A stretch of 64,000 nt of DNA from Jiangellales bacterium (GTDB lineage: Bacteria > Actinomycetota > Actinomycetes > Jiangellales > Jiangellaceae), in NCBI GenBank assembly GCA_030447955.1, contig JAUJNY010000001.1, positions 637,485-701,484 of the forward strand. The letters run 5' to 3'. The notes beneath the pieces are model-generated. The model was not told the DNA's origin, did no database searches, and saw only the letters and a program-made list of their open reading frames with translations. Positions 1 to 8,982 of the stretch are shown here, in pieces. Made by a program: the position numbers and the translations under genes. The stretch's first letter is position 1, and each line of letters opens with the position of its first letter.

Positions 1-2
1 TC

Positions 3-701
3 GCCGCTGGCGTCGACGCGCACAGCGACTTCCGTGCCCAGTCCCTGCAGCGGCTGACCGCGACGCTGGACGTGACGCTGACGCTCACCTTCGGGGACAG
101 CCAGCAGGCGGCCGTGGCGGTTGCGGGCGTACGCCACCAGCACGACCGGGTGAGGGGCGTGACCGCCGACGCCACCAGACCCTTCCCCGCCGGGACGCCG
201 TACGCGGCGACCGATCCGGAACTGCTGTTGTGGGTGCACACGACGCTTGTCTGGACCGCCCTGGAGGTCCATGACCTCTTCGTGGGTCGGCTGACCTGGG
301 ATCAGCGGGCTCGATACCACCGGGAGATGACGGCGTACGCGCGGCAGCTGGGCGTACCCGCCGCGATCGTGCCAGCCGACTATGCCGACCTCCAACGGTT
401 CTTCACCCGGACGGTCCAGGAGTCTCTGTACGTCGGCTCGACGGCCCAACGGCTGGCGGCGGCCGTCCTCGACGGCCTCCCGCCTCCTTCACCACTGCGC
501 CATCTCGGCAGCGCGGTGACGGCGCGGCTGTTGCCGCCGTCGTTGCGCCAGGCCTACCGACTGCCTTTGGGGCCGCGCGACGAGGTCCTGCTCCACTGCG
601 TCCAGCGCCTGAGCCGCGCCAGCACGCCGCTGTTGCCGCCCACGCTGCGGTTCTGGCCGCACTACCGCAGCGCCGTCGTCCGCGTTGGGGCCATCCGCTG
701 A
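3..701 (+). CDS. MpaB-like oxygenase (DUF2236), 5' end cut by the window edge
   Basis: The frame is open from base 3, so the true start lies outside the window; 232 residues are visible. The fragment has HSDFRA near its start, HQHDRVRG about 45 residues later and LLLWVHTTLVW after that. This His-rich order is typical of the latex-clearing-protein/MpaB family (DUF2236), a family of haem-b oxygenases or oxygenase-like proteins. The C-terminal part (PLRHLG, LLPPSLRQAY) also fits that family. The substrate cannot be inferred. The next gene runs toward it and ends 4 nt away. Confidence 0.8.
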   Translation, partial: AAGVDAHSDFRAQSLQRLTATLDVTLTLTFGDSQQAAVAVAGVRHQHDRVRGVTADATRPFPAGTPYAATDPELLLWVHTTLVWTALEVHDLFVGRLTWDQRARYHREMTAYARQLGVPAAIVPADYADLQRFFTRTVQESLYVGSTAQRLAAAVLDGLPPPSPLRHLGSAVTARLLPPSLRQAYRLPLGPRDEVLLHCVQRLSRASTPLLPPTLRFWPHYRSAVVRVGAIR

Positions 702-705
702 CCCG

Positions 706-1506
706 CTAGGGACCGAGGTCCCAGAGCAGCCGGTAGTACCGGGTCCGGTTGGGATCTGGCCTGGCGCCGTACGCGTCGAGGAGCAGGCCATCCCACCCCG
801 GCCCGTAGTTCCACTCTGTGCTCCACGTGGCGATCGACAAGTCGGCCCACTTGTCGGCGACGCCCAGCGCGCCCAGGTCGACGTGCCCAGACCAACGGCC
901 GTCGTCGGTGAGCAGGGTGTTCGGTGCGCAGGCGTCCCCGTGGCAGACGACCAGCTGGTCGACCGGTGGGACGTCGGCGAGTAGGTCGAGCGCCCGCTCT
1001 ATCCCCAGCGAGTGGTGGATCGGATGCCACTGCGCGGGGTCGATCTCACCGTTGCTCGCCCGGTTGCGGGCATCGGTGAGTCGGTCTCCGGCCGTCCACG
1101 AGAACGGGCAGGCAGGTGCTGGAAGCGCCTCGTGCATCGCGCGCAGGCCCTCGCCGATGGCCGCCACCGCCGCCTTCGGTGCGGCCTTCCACCTCTCTGC
1201 GACGGCGCTCTTCCCGGGCATCGCGGCGGTGACCATCCAGGAGCCCTCATCGTCGGCACCGTGGTCGAGCAGCCGCGGCACCGGCGTGAAGGTCACCGCC
1301 CATGACAGGCGGACGGCCTCCTCGGCCAGGCTGATTCCACTACCCGCCGGAGCCCACTTCACGAAGCGCCGATCAGGGTCCACGCCGACTTCGAACGTGA
1401 GCCCACCCAGCTCGTTCTCCCACACCGCACGCACCGGCTGGCCGGCCGCTACGGCCTGGACCTGCGCGGGCACCGCCACGTCCAGCCGGGGAGGTCCGGC
1501 AATCAT
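706..1506 (-). CDS. Aminoglycoside 3'-phosphotransferase-like kinase
   Basis: With the ATG at 1506 the product is 266 residues, the usual size of APH(3') enzymes. The family transfers the ATP gamma-phosphate to a hydroxyl of a small molecule. VKW near residue 50 supplies the nucleotide-binding lysine, HGDACAPN near 189-196 is the Brenner catalytic loop (catalytic Asp 191), and HVDLGALGVADKWADL near 208 holds the Mg-binding Asp. An in-frame TTG at 1557 would add 17 residues and overlap the small gene upstream by 4 nt; I prefer the ATG because AGGG lies about 9 nt before it. As a chromosomal copy in an actinobacterium it may act on an unknown alcohol rather than a drug. Confidence 0.82.
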   Translation of the reverse strand: MIAGPPRLDVAVPAQVQAVAAGQPVRAVWENELGGLTFEVGVDPDRRFVKWAPAGSGISLAEEAVRLSWAVTFTPVPRLLDHGADDEGSWMVTAAMPGKSAVAERWKAAPKAAVAAIGEGLRAMHEALPAPACPFSWTAGDRLTDARNRASNGEIDPAQWHPIHHSLGIERALDLLADVPPVDQLVVCHGDACAPNTLLTDDGRWSGHVDLGALGVADKWADLSIATWSTEWNYGPGWDGLLLDAYGARPDPNRTRYYRLLWDLGP

Positions 1507-1553
1507 CTGGGCACCCTGCTGCGCTGCGGGTGCGTCTAGGGCGCTGCCGAGAT

Positions 1554-1688
1554 TCAAGCCCTCTTGCTGGGCGGCACGATCTCGATCTTGTTCTTTGCGT
1601 CCGCCTTGGCGTTTTTCTCGGCGCGTTTCTCCTTGAGAGACTTGCCTGCCTTCTTGGACATCGTTTGTCGTGGCGACTTGTCAGCCAT
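1554..1688 (-). CDS. Small lysine-rich basic protein (44 aa)
   Basis: ATG at 1688, TGA at 1554-1556. The product starts MADKSPRQTMSKKAGKSLKE and stays highly charged (KEKRAEKNAKADAK) before ending VPPSKRA. It resembles the short MADKSPR..SKK-type basic proteins common in actinobacteria, whose function is unknown. There is no membrane segment or cysteine. A strong purine-rich site (GGAGGGCAGCC before ATG) supports translation. It lies directly upstream of the kinase gene on the same strand and may be cotranscribed with it. Confidence 0.65.
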   Translation of the reverse strand: MADKSPRQTMSKKAGKSLKEKRAEKNAKADAKNKIEIVPPSKRA

Positions 1689-1798
1689 GGCTGCCCTCCC
1701 TTGTGGGGCCGGGTTGGCTCCGCAGCTGCGACAGTACGCCTCCGGAGCTTTGCCGCAGCGCCGTGTCGCTGCCTCACGGACGGGCGCTCGACCCGGGG

Positions 1799-2341
1799 CT
1801 AAGCCTGCGCCGTGCGGTCGTGGACGTCGTAGACCAGCAGGCCGCCCGCCAGCCGAGCCCCCGCGGCGACACGGTGGTCAGCGAGGCGGCCATCGTGGGC
1901 CAGGTGGGACACCCGGATACCGCGGGCGACCATGACGAAGTCGGCGATCAGCCGCCGATGACAGCGCCACCACAGGCTCTCGCTGCACATCACGGCCGTG
2001 GTCGACGCCCCCAACGCGGCCAGCACGCCCGCGATGGCGTCGAGGAACTCCACGCTGCGCATGTGGGCGGCGTACGCCCGGAACGCCTCCACCTGCCACC
2101 AGACGTCGGGTGAGTCCGGGAGCAGCCGACGCCGGCCCCCGAGCCGTTCCTCCCACCGGTAGTCGATGCCGGTCGCCGGGAGCCATTCGGCGAGCGCCGC
2201 GCGCTGTACGTGGGGATGCGTGCGGCTGCCAGGATGTCGGCGTACGTCGACCAGCCGGGTCACCCCGGCGCCGCGGAGGAGCTCGCCGAGCTCGGCTTGG
2301 CTGGCAGTGCCGTGTCCCACGGTGAGGAGGGGAGCCGCCAT
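1799..2341 (-). CDS. DUF488 domain-containing protein
   Basis: The 180-residue product begins [12 protein letters not shown] and contains DVRRHPGSRTHPHV, YRWEERLGGRRR and, near the C-terminus, MCSESLWWRCHRRLIAD. These are the conserved blocks of DUF488, a family of unknown biochemical role with a conserved Cys and Arg/His cluster. The reading frame stays open 95 codons further upstream, but that extension is low-complexity and antisense to the next gene, so the ATG at 2341 is taken. This ATG overlaps the ATG of the divergent gene in a single CATG. Confidence 0.8.
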   Translation of the reverse strand: MAAPLLTVGHGTASQAELGELLRGAGVTRLVDVRRHPGSRTHPHVQRAALAEWLPATGIDYRWEERLGGRRRLLPDSPDVWWQVEAFRAYAAHMRSVEFLDAIAGVLAALGASTTAVMCSESLWWRCHRRLIADFVMVARGIRVSHLAHDGRLADHRVAAGARLAGGLLVYDVHDRTAQA

Positions 2342-2717
2342 GACCGATCCATACCTACCGCACGAGAGCGCGCAGGAGACCCCCGAGGCGGCAGCCGGTG
2401 AGCTGATGGTGCCCGACCGGCGGGCGCATGCCGTCCCCACGCGACGGTGGGCGCCCGCCGTCGCTGCGCTGCGCAGCCGACTGCCGGAGCTCGCCCGCAA
2501 CCCCGCAGTGGTCGCGACCGCCACGCTCGGCACGGGGCTGGCGGCGACCGTCGTACGGGAGGCGCTGCGCAGCCGCGCGCTCCCGGCGCAGAGCGCACCG
2601 GCGCCGATCGCCGTCAGCGGGTTCATCGTCCACCACGTGCATGTCGTCCACCACGTCGTGCAACAGGTCAGCGTCGTTCACCACGTCGGCCGCCCCATGT
2701 TGCCCCCGCAGACCTGA
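2340..2717 (+). CDS. Hypothetical protein with a Val/His-rich tail
   Basis: ATG at 2340 follows a clear ribosome-binding site (GAGGAGGGGAGCC). The 125-residue product has an acidic N-terminus ([16 protein letters not shown]), a basic middle, an alanine-rich helix ([17 protein letters not shown]) that could be a weak membrane segment, and a C-terminal tail of repeated HHV units ([17 protein letters not shown]). Similar proteins with a helix and HHV tails occur in actinobacteria without assigned function. A metal-binding role is only a guess from the histidines. It is divergent from DUF488 and upstream of the aldo/keto reductase. Confidence 0.5.
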   Translation: MTDPYLPHESAQETPEAAAGELMVPDRRAHAVPTRRWAPAVAALRSRLPELARNPAVVATATLGTGLAATVVREALRSRALPAQSAPAPIAVSGFIVHHVHVVHHVVQQVSVVHHVGRPMLPPQT

Positions 2718-2731
2718 GACGGGACGGGTCC

Positions 2732-3739
2732 ATGACCGGACACAGCACGCGCACCCTCGGCCAGGACGGCCTCGTCGTCTCGGCACAGGGCCTGGGGTGC
2801 ATGGGGATGTCGCAGTCGTACGGGCTCGCGGACGAGGCCGAGTCAATCGCGACGATCCACCGCGCCCTGGACCTCGGGGTGAGCCTGCTCGACACCGCCG
2901 ACGTCTACGGGGACGGGCACAACGAGGAGCTCGTGGGTCGCGCCATCACTGGCCGCCGCGACGATGTCGTGCTGGCCACCAAGTTCGCCCTCAGCCGCGG
3001 CCCGGACGGGATGCGCATCGATGGACGGCCGGAGTACGTACGGGCGTGCATCGACGCGAGCCTGCGGCGGCTGGACACCGATCGCATCGACCTGTACTAC
3101 CAACACCGCGTGGATCCAACCGTGCCCATCGAGGACACCGTGGGCGCCATGGCTGAGCTTGTGCAGGCGGGCAAGGTGCGTCACCTCGGGCTGTCCGAGG
3201 CGAGCGCCAGGAGCTTGGAGCGGGCGGCGGCCGTGCATCCCATCACCGCGGTGCAGAGCGAGTGGTCGCTGTGGACCCGTGACGTCGAGGCCGAGGTTGC
3301 GCCGACCGCCCGCCGGCTGGGCATCGGTCTCGTGCCGTTCAGCCCGCTGGGACGCGGCTTCCTTACCGGTGCCATCACCTCGCCGGACGACTTCGGTCCC
3401 GACGACTTCCGCCGCGGTAACCCCCGCTTTCAGGGCGACAACTTCGACCGCAACCTGCGTCTCGTCGACGCGGTGCGCAGCCTCGCTGTGAGCAAGGGCT
3501 GTACGACGGGCCAGCTCGCGCTGGCCTGGGTGTTGGCGCAGGGCGACGACGTCGTCCCGATCCCAGGGACCAAGCGCCGCACCTACCTGGAGGAAAATCT
3601 CGGCGCGACCGACGTCGACCTCTCGGCCGAGGACCTGGAGCGGCTCGCCGCGATAGCGCCGCCGGGTGTCGCCGCTGGTGAGCGTTACGCGCAGGCGGCG
3701 TACGCCTACGGCGACAGTCCCGAGCGAGGCGCCGCCTGA
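2732..3739 (+). CDS. Aldo/keto reductase
   Basis: The 335-residue product starts [10 protein letters not shown]. It carries the catalytic tetrad of NADPH-dependent aldo/keto reductases: Asp and Tyr in [13 protein letters not shown], Lys in VVLATKF, and His in YYQHRVD. The NADP-binding end is seen as [28 protein letters not shown] near the N-terminus and [11 protein letters not shown] are typical of the AKR13/YajO-type subfamily that reduces aldehydes and ketones in the cytoplasm. The start is 14 nt after the His-rich gene and the two could be cotranscribed. Confidence 0.9.
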   Translation: MTGHSTRTLGQDGLVVSAQGLGCMGMSQSYGLADEAESIATIHRALDLGVSLLDTADVYGDGHNEELVGRAITGRRDDVVLATKFALSRGPDGMRIDGRPEYVRACIDASLRRLDTDRIDLYYQHRVDPTVPIEDTVGAMAELVQAGKVRHLGLSEASARSLERAAAVHPITAVQSEWSLWTRDVEAEVAPTARRLGIGLVPFSPLGRGFLTGAITSPDDFGPDDFRRGNPRFQGDNFDRNLRLVDAVRSLAVSKGCTTGQLALAWVLAQGDDVVPIPGTKRRTYLEENLGATDVDLSAEDLERLAAIAPPGVAAGERYAQAAYAYGDSPERGAA

Positions 3740-3776
3740 GGCGAGCCGCCGACGCCTCCTCCGCCGCCGCGCACGG

Positions 3777-4817
3777 TCAGAAGGCGGTGATCACCGCCAT
3801 CCCGGGTCGTTGACCGACGTTGCTGAGTGCCTCACCGGCTGCGTCGAGGGTCAGCTGGCTGGTGACGAGCAGCTCGGGGCGCAGCCGACCGACGGCGATG
3901 AGCCCGAGCAGCTCCGGGTAGCCGTGCGCGGCCATGCCGTGGCTGCCCAGCAGCTGCAGTTCCAGCGCGATCACCCGCTCCATCGGAATGAGCGGTCGGC
4001 CCTGGGCCGCGGGGAGCAGCCCCACCTGCACATGCCGCCCGCGCGGACGAAGGCTGCTGAGCGAGCCGACGCAGGTGACGGGGTGGCCGAGCGTGTCCAG
4101 GGAGACGTGAGCACCGCCGCCGGTCAGGTCCACGATCGCGGCGGCTACGCCGGCGTCTCCAACCTCACGGGCGTCGATGAGGGTCTCCGCGCCGAGGTCG
4201 GCCGCCAGCTCGAGGGCTCCCGCCGAGATGTCGAGCGCGACAACTCGGCCACCTGCGGCCACCGCCACCTGCACCGCCGAGAGGCCCACGCCGCCGCAGC
4301 CGTGCACCGCCACCCACTCGCCCGGGCGGACCCGACCGTGGTGCACGACGGCCCGGAAGGCGGTGCTGTACCGACAGCCCAAACTGGCCGCGGTCGAAAA
4401 GGACATGTCCTCCGGCAGCGCCACCGCGTTGACGTCGGCACCGTGGACGATGACGAACTCGGCGAACGATCCCCAGTGGGTGAAGCCCGGCTGAGTCTGC
4501 CTGGTGCAGACCTGGTGCTCCCCGGCTGCACACGCTCGGCAGCGACCACACGCGCAGACGAACGGCACCGTGACCCGGTCGCCCGGACGCCACCGCCGTA
4601 CGTCGTCACCGACGGACTCCACCGTGCCGGCCAGCTCGTGGCCTGGTACGTGCGGCAGGCGGATGTCCGGGTCGTGGCCCTGCCAGCCGTGCCAGTCACT
4701 GCGGCAGATGCCGCTCGCCCCCACCCGTACGATCACACCCTCGGGTGTTGGGTCCGGCGAGGGGACGTCACGGATCGTCAGGGGTCCGGCGAAGCGGTCG
4801 AACGTCAGGGCCCTCAT
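3777..4817 (-). CDS. Zinc-dependent alcohol dehydrogenase (MDR superfamily)
   Basis: 346 residues. GICRSDWHGW and PHVPGHELAGTV hold the catalytic zinc ligands. CACGRCRACAAGEHQVC is the four-cysteine structural zinc lobe. GCGGVGLSAVQVA is the nucleotide-binding glycine motif, and ALDISAGALELA, which begins with the acidic residue after it, suggests NAD. Family members oxidise alcohols or reduce aldehydes; the substrate is not deducible. It converges on the aldo/keto reductase with a 37-nt gap. Confidence 0.9.
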   Translation of the reverse strand: MRALTFDRFAGPLTIRDVPSPDPTPEGVIVRVGASGICRSDWHGWQGHDPDIRLPHVPGHELAGTVESVGDDVRRWRPGDRVTVPFVCACGRCRACAAGEHQVCTRQTQPGFTHWGSFAEFVIVHGADVNAVALPEDMSFSTAASLGCRYSTAFRAVVHHGRVRPGEWVAVHGCGGVGLSAVQVAVAAGGRVVALDISAGALELAADLGAETLIDAREVGDAGVAAAIVDLTGGGAHVSLDTLGHPVTCVGSLSSLRPRGRHVQVGLLPAAQGRPLIPMERVIALELQLLGSHGMAAHGYPELLGLIAVGRLRPELLVTSQLTLDAAGEALSNVGQRPGMAVITAF

Positions 4818-4891
4818 GGCACGGCATCCTGTCCCGCGCTGGTCACCCGGGGCTCCCGGTCAGGGCTTGTCAGGGTGCGGGCACGCCGGCG

Positions 4892-5314
4892 TCAGGGACC
4901 CGCCAGGCGGGGGAGCTCGATCGCGGGGCAGCGGTCCATGACCATGTCGATCCCGGCTTCGCGGACCCGCCGGTAGGCCGCCTCGTCGACCACGTCGAGC
5001 TGGAACCACACCGCCCGGGCACCGATGCTCACCGCCTCGTCGGCCACGGCGCCGGCCGCGTCGCTACGCCGGAACACGTCAACGCAGTCCACCAGGAACG
5101 GGATCTCCGCCAGTGAACGGTACCCCGGCTCGCCGTGGACGGTCTCCGCACGCGGATGCACCGGCACGATGCGTTTGCCGGCACGTTGCAGGGTCCGGGC
5201 GACGCCGTACGCCGCCCGTCCGGGGTTGTCCGCCAGCCCCACGATGGCCCAGGTGTCGCAGGAGGTGAGCACGCGCCGGATCACCTCGGGGTCGCCCCAC
5301 GGTGCGACGGTCAT
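4892..5314 (-). CDS. CoA-binding domain protein (YccU type)
   Basis: A 140-residue single-domain protein with a Rossmann start (TWAIVGLADNPGRAAYGVARTLQ), VPVHPRAETVHGEPGY in the middle and the DMVMDRCPAIELPRL ending typical of CoA_binding_2/YccU proteins. These resemble the CoA-binding domain of succinyl-CoA synthetase, but their role is unknown. Its ATG overlaps the stop of the UDP-glucose dehydrogenase gene by 4 nt (ATGA), which suggests translational coupling. Confidence 0.85.
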   Translation of the reverse strand: MTVAPWGDPEVIRRVLTSCDTWAIVGLADNPGRAAYGVARTLQRAGKRIVPVHPRAETVHGEPGYRSLAEIPFLVDCVDVFRRSDAAGAVADEAVSIGARAVWFQLDVVDEAAYRRVREAGIDMVMDRCPAIELPRLAGP

Positions 5315-6630
5315 GGACGGCCCAGCCCGCGGTAGGTCCAGCCCGCCGCCCGCCAGGCATCAGCGTCGAGGCAGTTGCGCCCGTCGAGGAGGACCCGACG
5401 ATCGACCATGGCGCCGAGGGCGACCGGGTCTATCTCGCGGAACTCCGACCACTCGGTGAGGTGCAGCACGAGGTGCGCTCCCTGGCAGGCCTGCGCGACC
5501 GACTCGGCGTAGTCGAGGGTGGGGAACAGCCGCCGCGCGTTGGCCATGGCCTTGGGGTCGTAGACGCACACTTGGGCGCCCTGCAGCTGGATCTGACCGG
5601 CGACCTCCAGCGCCGGGGAGTCGCGGATGTCGTCGGAGTCCGGCTTGAACGCCGCCCCGAGCACGGCCACCCGGCAGCCCAGCAGGTCACCGCCCTTCAG
5701 CTCACGGGCCAGCTCCACGACGCGCTGGCGGCGACGTACGTTGATCGCGTCGACCTCCTGCAGGAGCGAGAGCACCTGCCCGGCACCCAGCTCACCAGCG
5801 CGGGCCATGAAGGCGCGGATGTCCTTGGGCAGGCAGCCGCCGCCGAAGCCCAGCCCGGCGTTGAGGAACCGGCGGCCGATGCGGACGTCGTAGCCCATCG
5901 CGTCAGCCAGCCGGGTGACGTCCGCACCGCTGGCCTCACACACGTCGGAGACGGCATTGATGAAAGAGATCTTGGTGGCCAGGAACGCGTTGGCGCTGAC
6001 CTTGACCAGCTCAGCAGTCGGCAGGTCGGTGACCACCACCGGCACGCCGTCCGCGATGAGCGACGAGTACACCTCGCGCAGAACTACTTCGGCGTGTCCG
6101 GTGGTGACGCCGAGGACGATCCGGTCCGGGCGCAGCGTGTCCTCGACGGCGAAGCCCTCGCGGAGGAACTCGGGGTTCCACGCCAGCTCGACCTCCGGCC
6201 CGGCCGGAGCGAGCTCGGCCAGCCGGGCAGCGACGCACGCCGCGGTGCCGACGGGCACCGTCGACTTGCCGACCACCAGGCAAGGGCGCCGCAGGTGGGG
6301 GCCGAGCCCCTCGACGACCGCCTCGACCTGGGACAGGTCGGCCGCCAGGCCGTCGACCCGCTGCGGCGTCCCCACGCAGAGGAAGTGAACGTCGCCGAAG
6401 TCGGCCGCCTCCGCGTAGGAGGTGGTGAAGCGCAGCCGTCCGGATTCGACGTGCTTGCGCAGGAGCGGCTCGAGCTCCGGCTCGTAGAACGGCAGCGCCG
6501 CCTCCCGGAGCCGGGCGACCTTGCCGGCGTCGACGTCCATGCCGAGCACCTCATGGCCGAGCTCGGCCATGCACGCGGCATGCGTGACGCCGAGATAACC
6601 GGTGCCGAGCACCGTCAGGCGAGAGGTCAC
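5311..6630 (-). CDS. UDP-glucose/GDP-mannose 6-dehydrogenase
   Basis: From the GTG at 6630 the product is 439 residues, the normal family length. LTVLGTGYLGVTHAA at the N-terminus is the NAD-binding fold and GFGGGCLPKDIRAF carries the catalytic cysteine. LGAAFKPDSDDIRDSPAL marks the start of the C-terminal UDP-binding domain. The enzyme oxidises a nucleotide hexose (UDP-glucose most likely) twice to the uronic acid, a precursor for wall or capsule polysaccharide. The open frame extends 72 codons upstream over the acyl-CoA dehydrogenase start, without homology. It lies beside the wall polysaccharide cluster. Confidence 0.92.
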   Translation of the reverse strand: MTSRLTVLGTGYLGVTHAACMAELGHEVLGMDVDAGKVARLREAALPFYEPELEPLLRKHVESGRLRFTTSYAEAADFGDVHFLCVGTPQRVDGLAADLSQVEAVVEGLGPHLRRPCLVVGKSTVPVGTAACVAARLAELAPAGPEVELAWNPEFLREGFAVEDTLRPDRIVLGVTTGHAEVVLREVYSSLIADGVPVVVTDLPTAELVKVSANAFLATKISFINAVSDVCEASGADVTRLADAMGYDVRIGRRFLNAGLGFGGGCLPKDIRAFMARAGELGAGQVLSLLQEVDAINVRRRQRVVELARELKGGDLLGCRVAVLGAAFKPDSDDIRDSPALEVAGQIQLQGAQVCVYDPKAMANARRLFPTLDYAESVAQACQGAHLVLHLTEWSEFREIDPVALGAMVDRRVLLDGRNCLDADAWRAAGWTYRGLGRP

Positions 6631-6671
6631 AGGCCGGATGCTAGCCAGCACCGTCACTACGATCGTCAAAC

Positions 6672-7829
6672 GTGGAACCCGACTTCTCGGCGTACCGGCT
6701 CTCAGCCGAGCATGAGGCGGTCCGCGAGGCCGTGCGCGCGGTGTGCGCGGACAAGGTGGCGCCGTACGCCGCGGACGTCGACGCGAGCGCGCAGTTCCCG
6801 CAGGCGTCGTACGAGGCGCTGCGCGCCGCCGACTTCCACGCCCCACACGTACCGGAGGAGTACGGCGGCGCCGGCGCCGACGCGCTTGCCACCTGCCTGG
6901 TGATCGAGGAGGTGGCGCGGGTGTGTGCCTCGACGGCGCTGGTGCCCGCGGTCAACAAGCTGGGGACGTTGCCGTTGCTGCTCGCCGGATCCGAGAGTCT
7001 GAAGCGGCGCTACCTGCCGGCGGTGGCGACTGGAGACGCGTTGTTCTCCTTCGCGCTCTCCGAGCCGGAGGCAGGCAGCGACCCGATGAGCATGCGTACG
7101 CGCGCCGGCGCGGACGGGGACGGCTGGGTGCTCACCGGCGTCAAGCGCTGGGTGACCCACGCGGGGGTGTCCGCCTACTACACGGTCATGGCGGTCACCG
7201 ACGCTGCCGCCGGCGCCGACGGCATCTCGGCCTTTGTCGTCGAGCGGGACGACCCCGGGGTGTCCTTCGGCGCGCCCGAGCGCAAGCTGGGCATCAAGGG
7301 CTCCCCGACGCGCGAGGTCTACCTCGACTCCGTACGGCTGCCCGCCGAGCGCCTCGTGGGGGAGCCCGGCACGGGGCTGCGTACGGCGCTGCGCACCCTC
7401 GACCACACCCGGATCACGATCGCCGCCCAGGCGGTGGGTATCGGGCAGGGGGCGCTGGAGCACGCGACGGCGTACGTGAAGGAGCGCCGCCAGTTCGGCC
7501 GTCCGGTCGCCGACTTCCAGGGCGTGCAGTTCATGCTCGCCGACATGGCCATGAAGCTGGAGGCGGCCCGCCAGCTCACCTATCGAGCGGCGGCCGCCAG
7601 CGAGCGGGACGAGCCGGGGCTGCCGTTCTTAGGTGCGGCGGCCAAGTGCTACGCCTCCGACGTGGCGATGGAGGTCACGACCGACGCTCTGCAGCTGCTC
7701 GGCGGGTACGGCTACGTCAAGGACCATCCCGTCGAGCGGATGATGCGCGACGCCAAGGTCACCCAGATCTACGAGGGCACCAACCAGATCCAGCGCGTGG
7801 TCATGGCTCGCCAGCTGCTGCGCGGGTGA
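6672..7829 (+). CDS. fadE25: Acyl-CoA dehydrogenase (FadE25-like)
   Basis: GTG start, 385 residues. FALSEPEAGSDP is signature 1 (FAD/substrate contact). QLLGGYGYVKDHPVER is signature 2. YEGTNQIQR near the C-terminus carries the catalytic glutamate. The length and motifs are those of short/medium-chain acyl-CoA dehydrogenases, FAD-dependent cytoplasmic enzymes that form trans-2-enoyl-CoA. The neighbourhood (LCP protein, TIGR03089, F420 genes, whiB2 further along) is that of mycobacterial fadE25, hence the symbol; it rests on synteny as much as sequence. It is divergent from the UDP-glucose dehydrogenase gene. Confidence 0.9.
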   Translation: MEPDFSAYRLSAEHEAVREAVRAVCADKVAPYAADVDASAQFPQASYEALRAADFHAPHVPEEYGGAGADALATCLVIEEVARVCASTALVPAVNKLGTLPLLLAGSESLKRRYLPAVATGDALFSFALSEPEAGSDPMSMRTRAGADGDGWVLTGVKRWVTHAGVSAYYTVMAVTDAAAGADGISAFVVERDDPGVSFGAPERKLGIKGSPTREVYLDSVRLPAERLVGEPGTGLRTALRTLDHTRITIAAQAVGIGQGALEHATAYVKERRQFGRPVADFQGVQFMLADMAMKLEAARQLTYRAAAASERDEPGLPFLGAAAKCYASDVAMEVTTDALQLLGGYGYVKDHPVERMMRDAKVTQIYEGTNQIQRVVMARQLLRG

Positions 7830-7838
7830 CGACCAGGC

Positions 7839-8900
7839 TCAGGTGCCGGCCTGGGCGCGGGCAGCCGCGAGGACGTCGGGCGGGACCTCGTCGCCCTCCT
7901 GCAGCGCCGCGAACAACTGGGCGGAGAGCTCGGGGTCCCAGGTGACGGTGTTGCCGATCGAGGCGAGCGGGACGGTCAGCGTGTCACCGCCGCCACCGGT
8001 GACCGAGCGCAGCCCGAGAGCGAAGCGGGCGAGGTCGATCGGACCGGTGTCCTCGTCCAGGACGAGCGCATCGCCGCCGGCGAGGGTGGTACGGGCCAGG
8101 GTGAGTGGGTTGAGCAGGGTGGCCGGGCTGGTGGCCTTGTCGGCGATTGCGCCGAGGAACTCCCGCTGCCGCTGCACCCGGCCCAGGTCGGCGGTCGCGG
8201 TGTAGCGGGTGCGCGCGTAGCCAAGCGCGTCGGGACCGGCGAGCTCCTGGCAACCGGCGGGGAGGTCGAGACCGGCCTTGGGGTCCTGGATCGGCTCGTC
8301 GAGGCAGACCTGCACCCCGCCCAGGCCGTCGACGATGCTCGCGAACCCGCCGAAACCGATCTCCACGTAGTCGTCGACGCGGACCCCGGTGGCTGACTCG
8401 ACGGTCTCGACGAGCAGCGGCGCACCGCCGAAGGCGTACGCGGCGTTGATGCGCTCCTCCCCGTAGCCCGGGATCTCGACCAGCGAGTCCCGCGGCAGGC
8501 TCACCAGCGCCGGCCGGCCGCTCTCGGGCAGGTGCAGCAGCATGATCGTGTCGGTGCGTTGCCCGGAGACGTTGCCGGTCGCGAGCTCACCGCGTTCCTC
8601 CTCGTCCAGCCCCTCACGGCTGTCAGACCCGACCAGGAGGTAGATCTGGCCGGCTGACTGGGCGGCCCGTGCGTCGTCGTCCGGGATCGCCGCGACCTTG
8701 TCGATGCGCGACCAGGCCAGCCATCCGAGCAGCAGGAGGAGCGCCAGCAGCAGCGCGACAACGAACAGCAAGGCCCGCCCGAAGCCGAAGCGGCGCCGAC
8801 GTGTTCGTCCTCCGCCGGGTCCAACCGGGCTGGCGCCGACAGCCGCCGGTACGGGGAGGACCCGCGTGCGGTCGTCCGGCGCCGGGTGGTGGCTCGCCAT
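7839..8900 (-). CDS. LytR-CpsA-Psr (LCP) family wall polymer ligase
   Basis: 353 residues from the ATG at 8900. An Arg-rich cytoplasmic tail precedes one membrane helix (FVVALLLALLLLLGWLAW). The extracellular LCP domain follows with YLLVGSDSREG, RTDTIMLLHLP, LPRDSLVEIPGYG, INAAYAFGG and YARTRYTATADLGRVQRQ; these Asp/Arg residues bind the pyrophosphate of lipid-linked substrate in the family. LCP enzymes attach polysaccharide from a polyprenyl carrier to peptidoglycan. Syntenic with mycobacterial CpsA (Rv3267). Its stop is 9 nt past the stop of the convergent acyl-CoA dehydrogenase gene. Confidence 0.9.
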   Translation of the reverse strand: MASHHPAPDDRTRVLPVPAAVGASPVGPGGGRTRRRRFGFGRALLFVVALLLALLLLLGWLAWSRIDKVAAIPDDDARAAQSAGQIYLLVGSDSREGLDEEERGELATGNVSGQRTDTIMLLHLPESGRPALVSLPRDSLVEIPGYGEERINAAYAFGGAPLLVETVESATGVRVDDYVEIGFGGFASIVDGLGGVQVCLDEPIQDPKAGLDLPAGCQELAGPDALGYARTRYTATADLGRVQRQREFLGAIADKATSPATLLNPLTLARTTLAGGDALVLDEDTGPIDLARFALGLRSVTGGGGDTLTVPLASIGNTVTWDPELSAQLFAALQEGDEVPPDVLAAARAQAGT

Positions 8901-8982
8901 GGACGGGACGCTACGCCGGGCGCGGCTGAGGCGTGGGACGCACGCCGCGGCTGTGGCGGACGCACGTCGTAGCGTTGACCGC

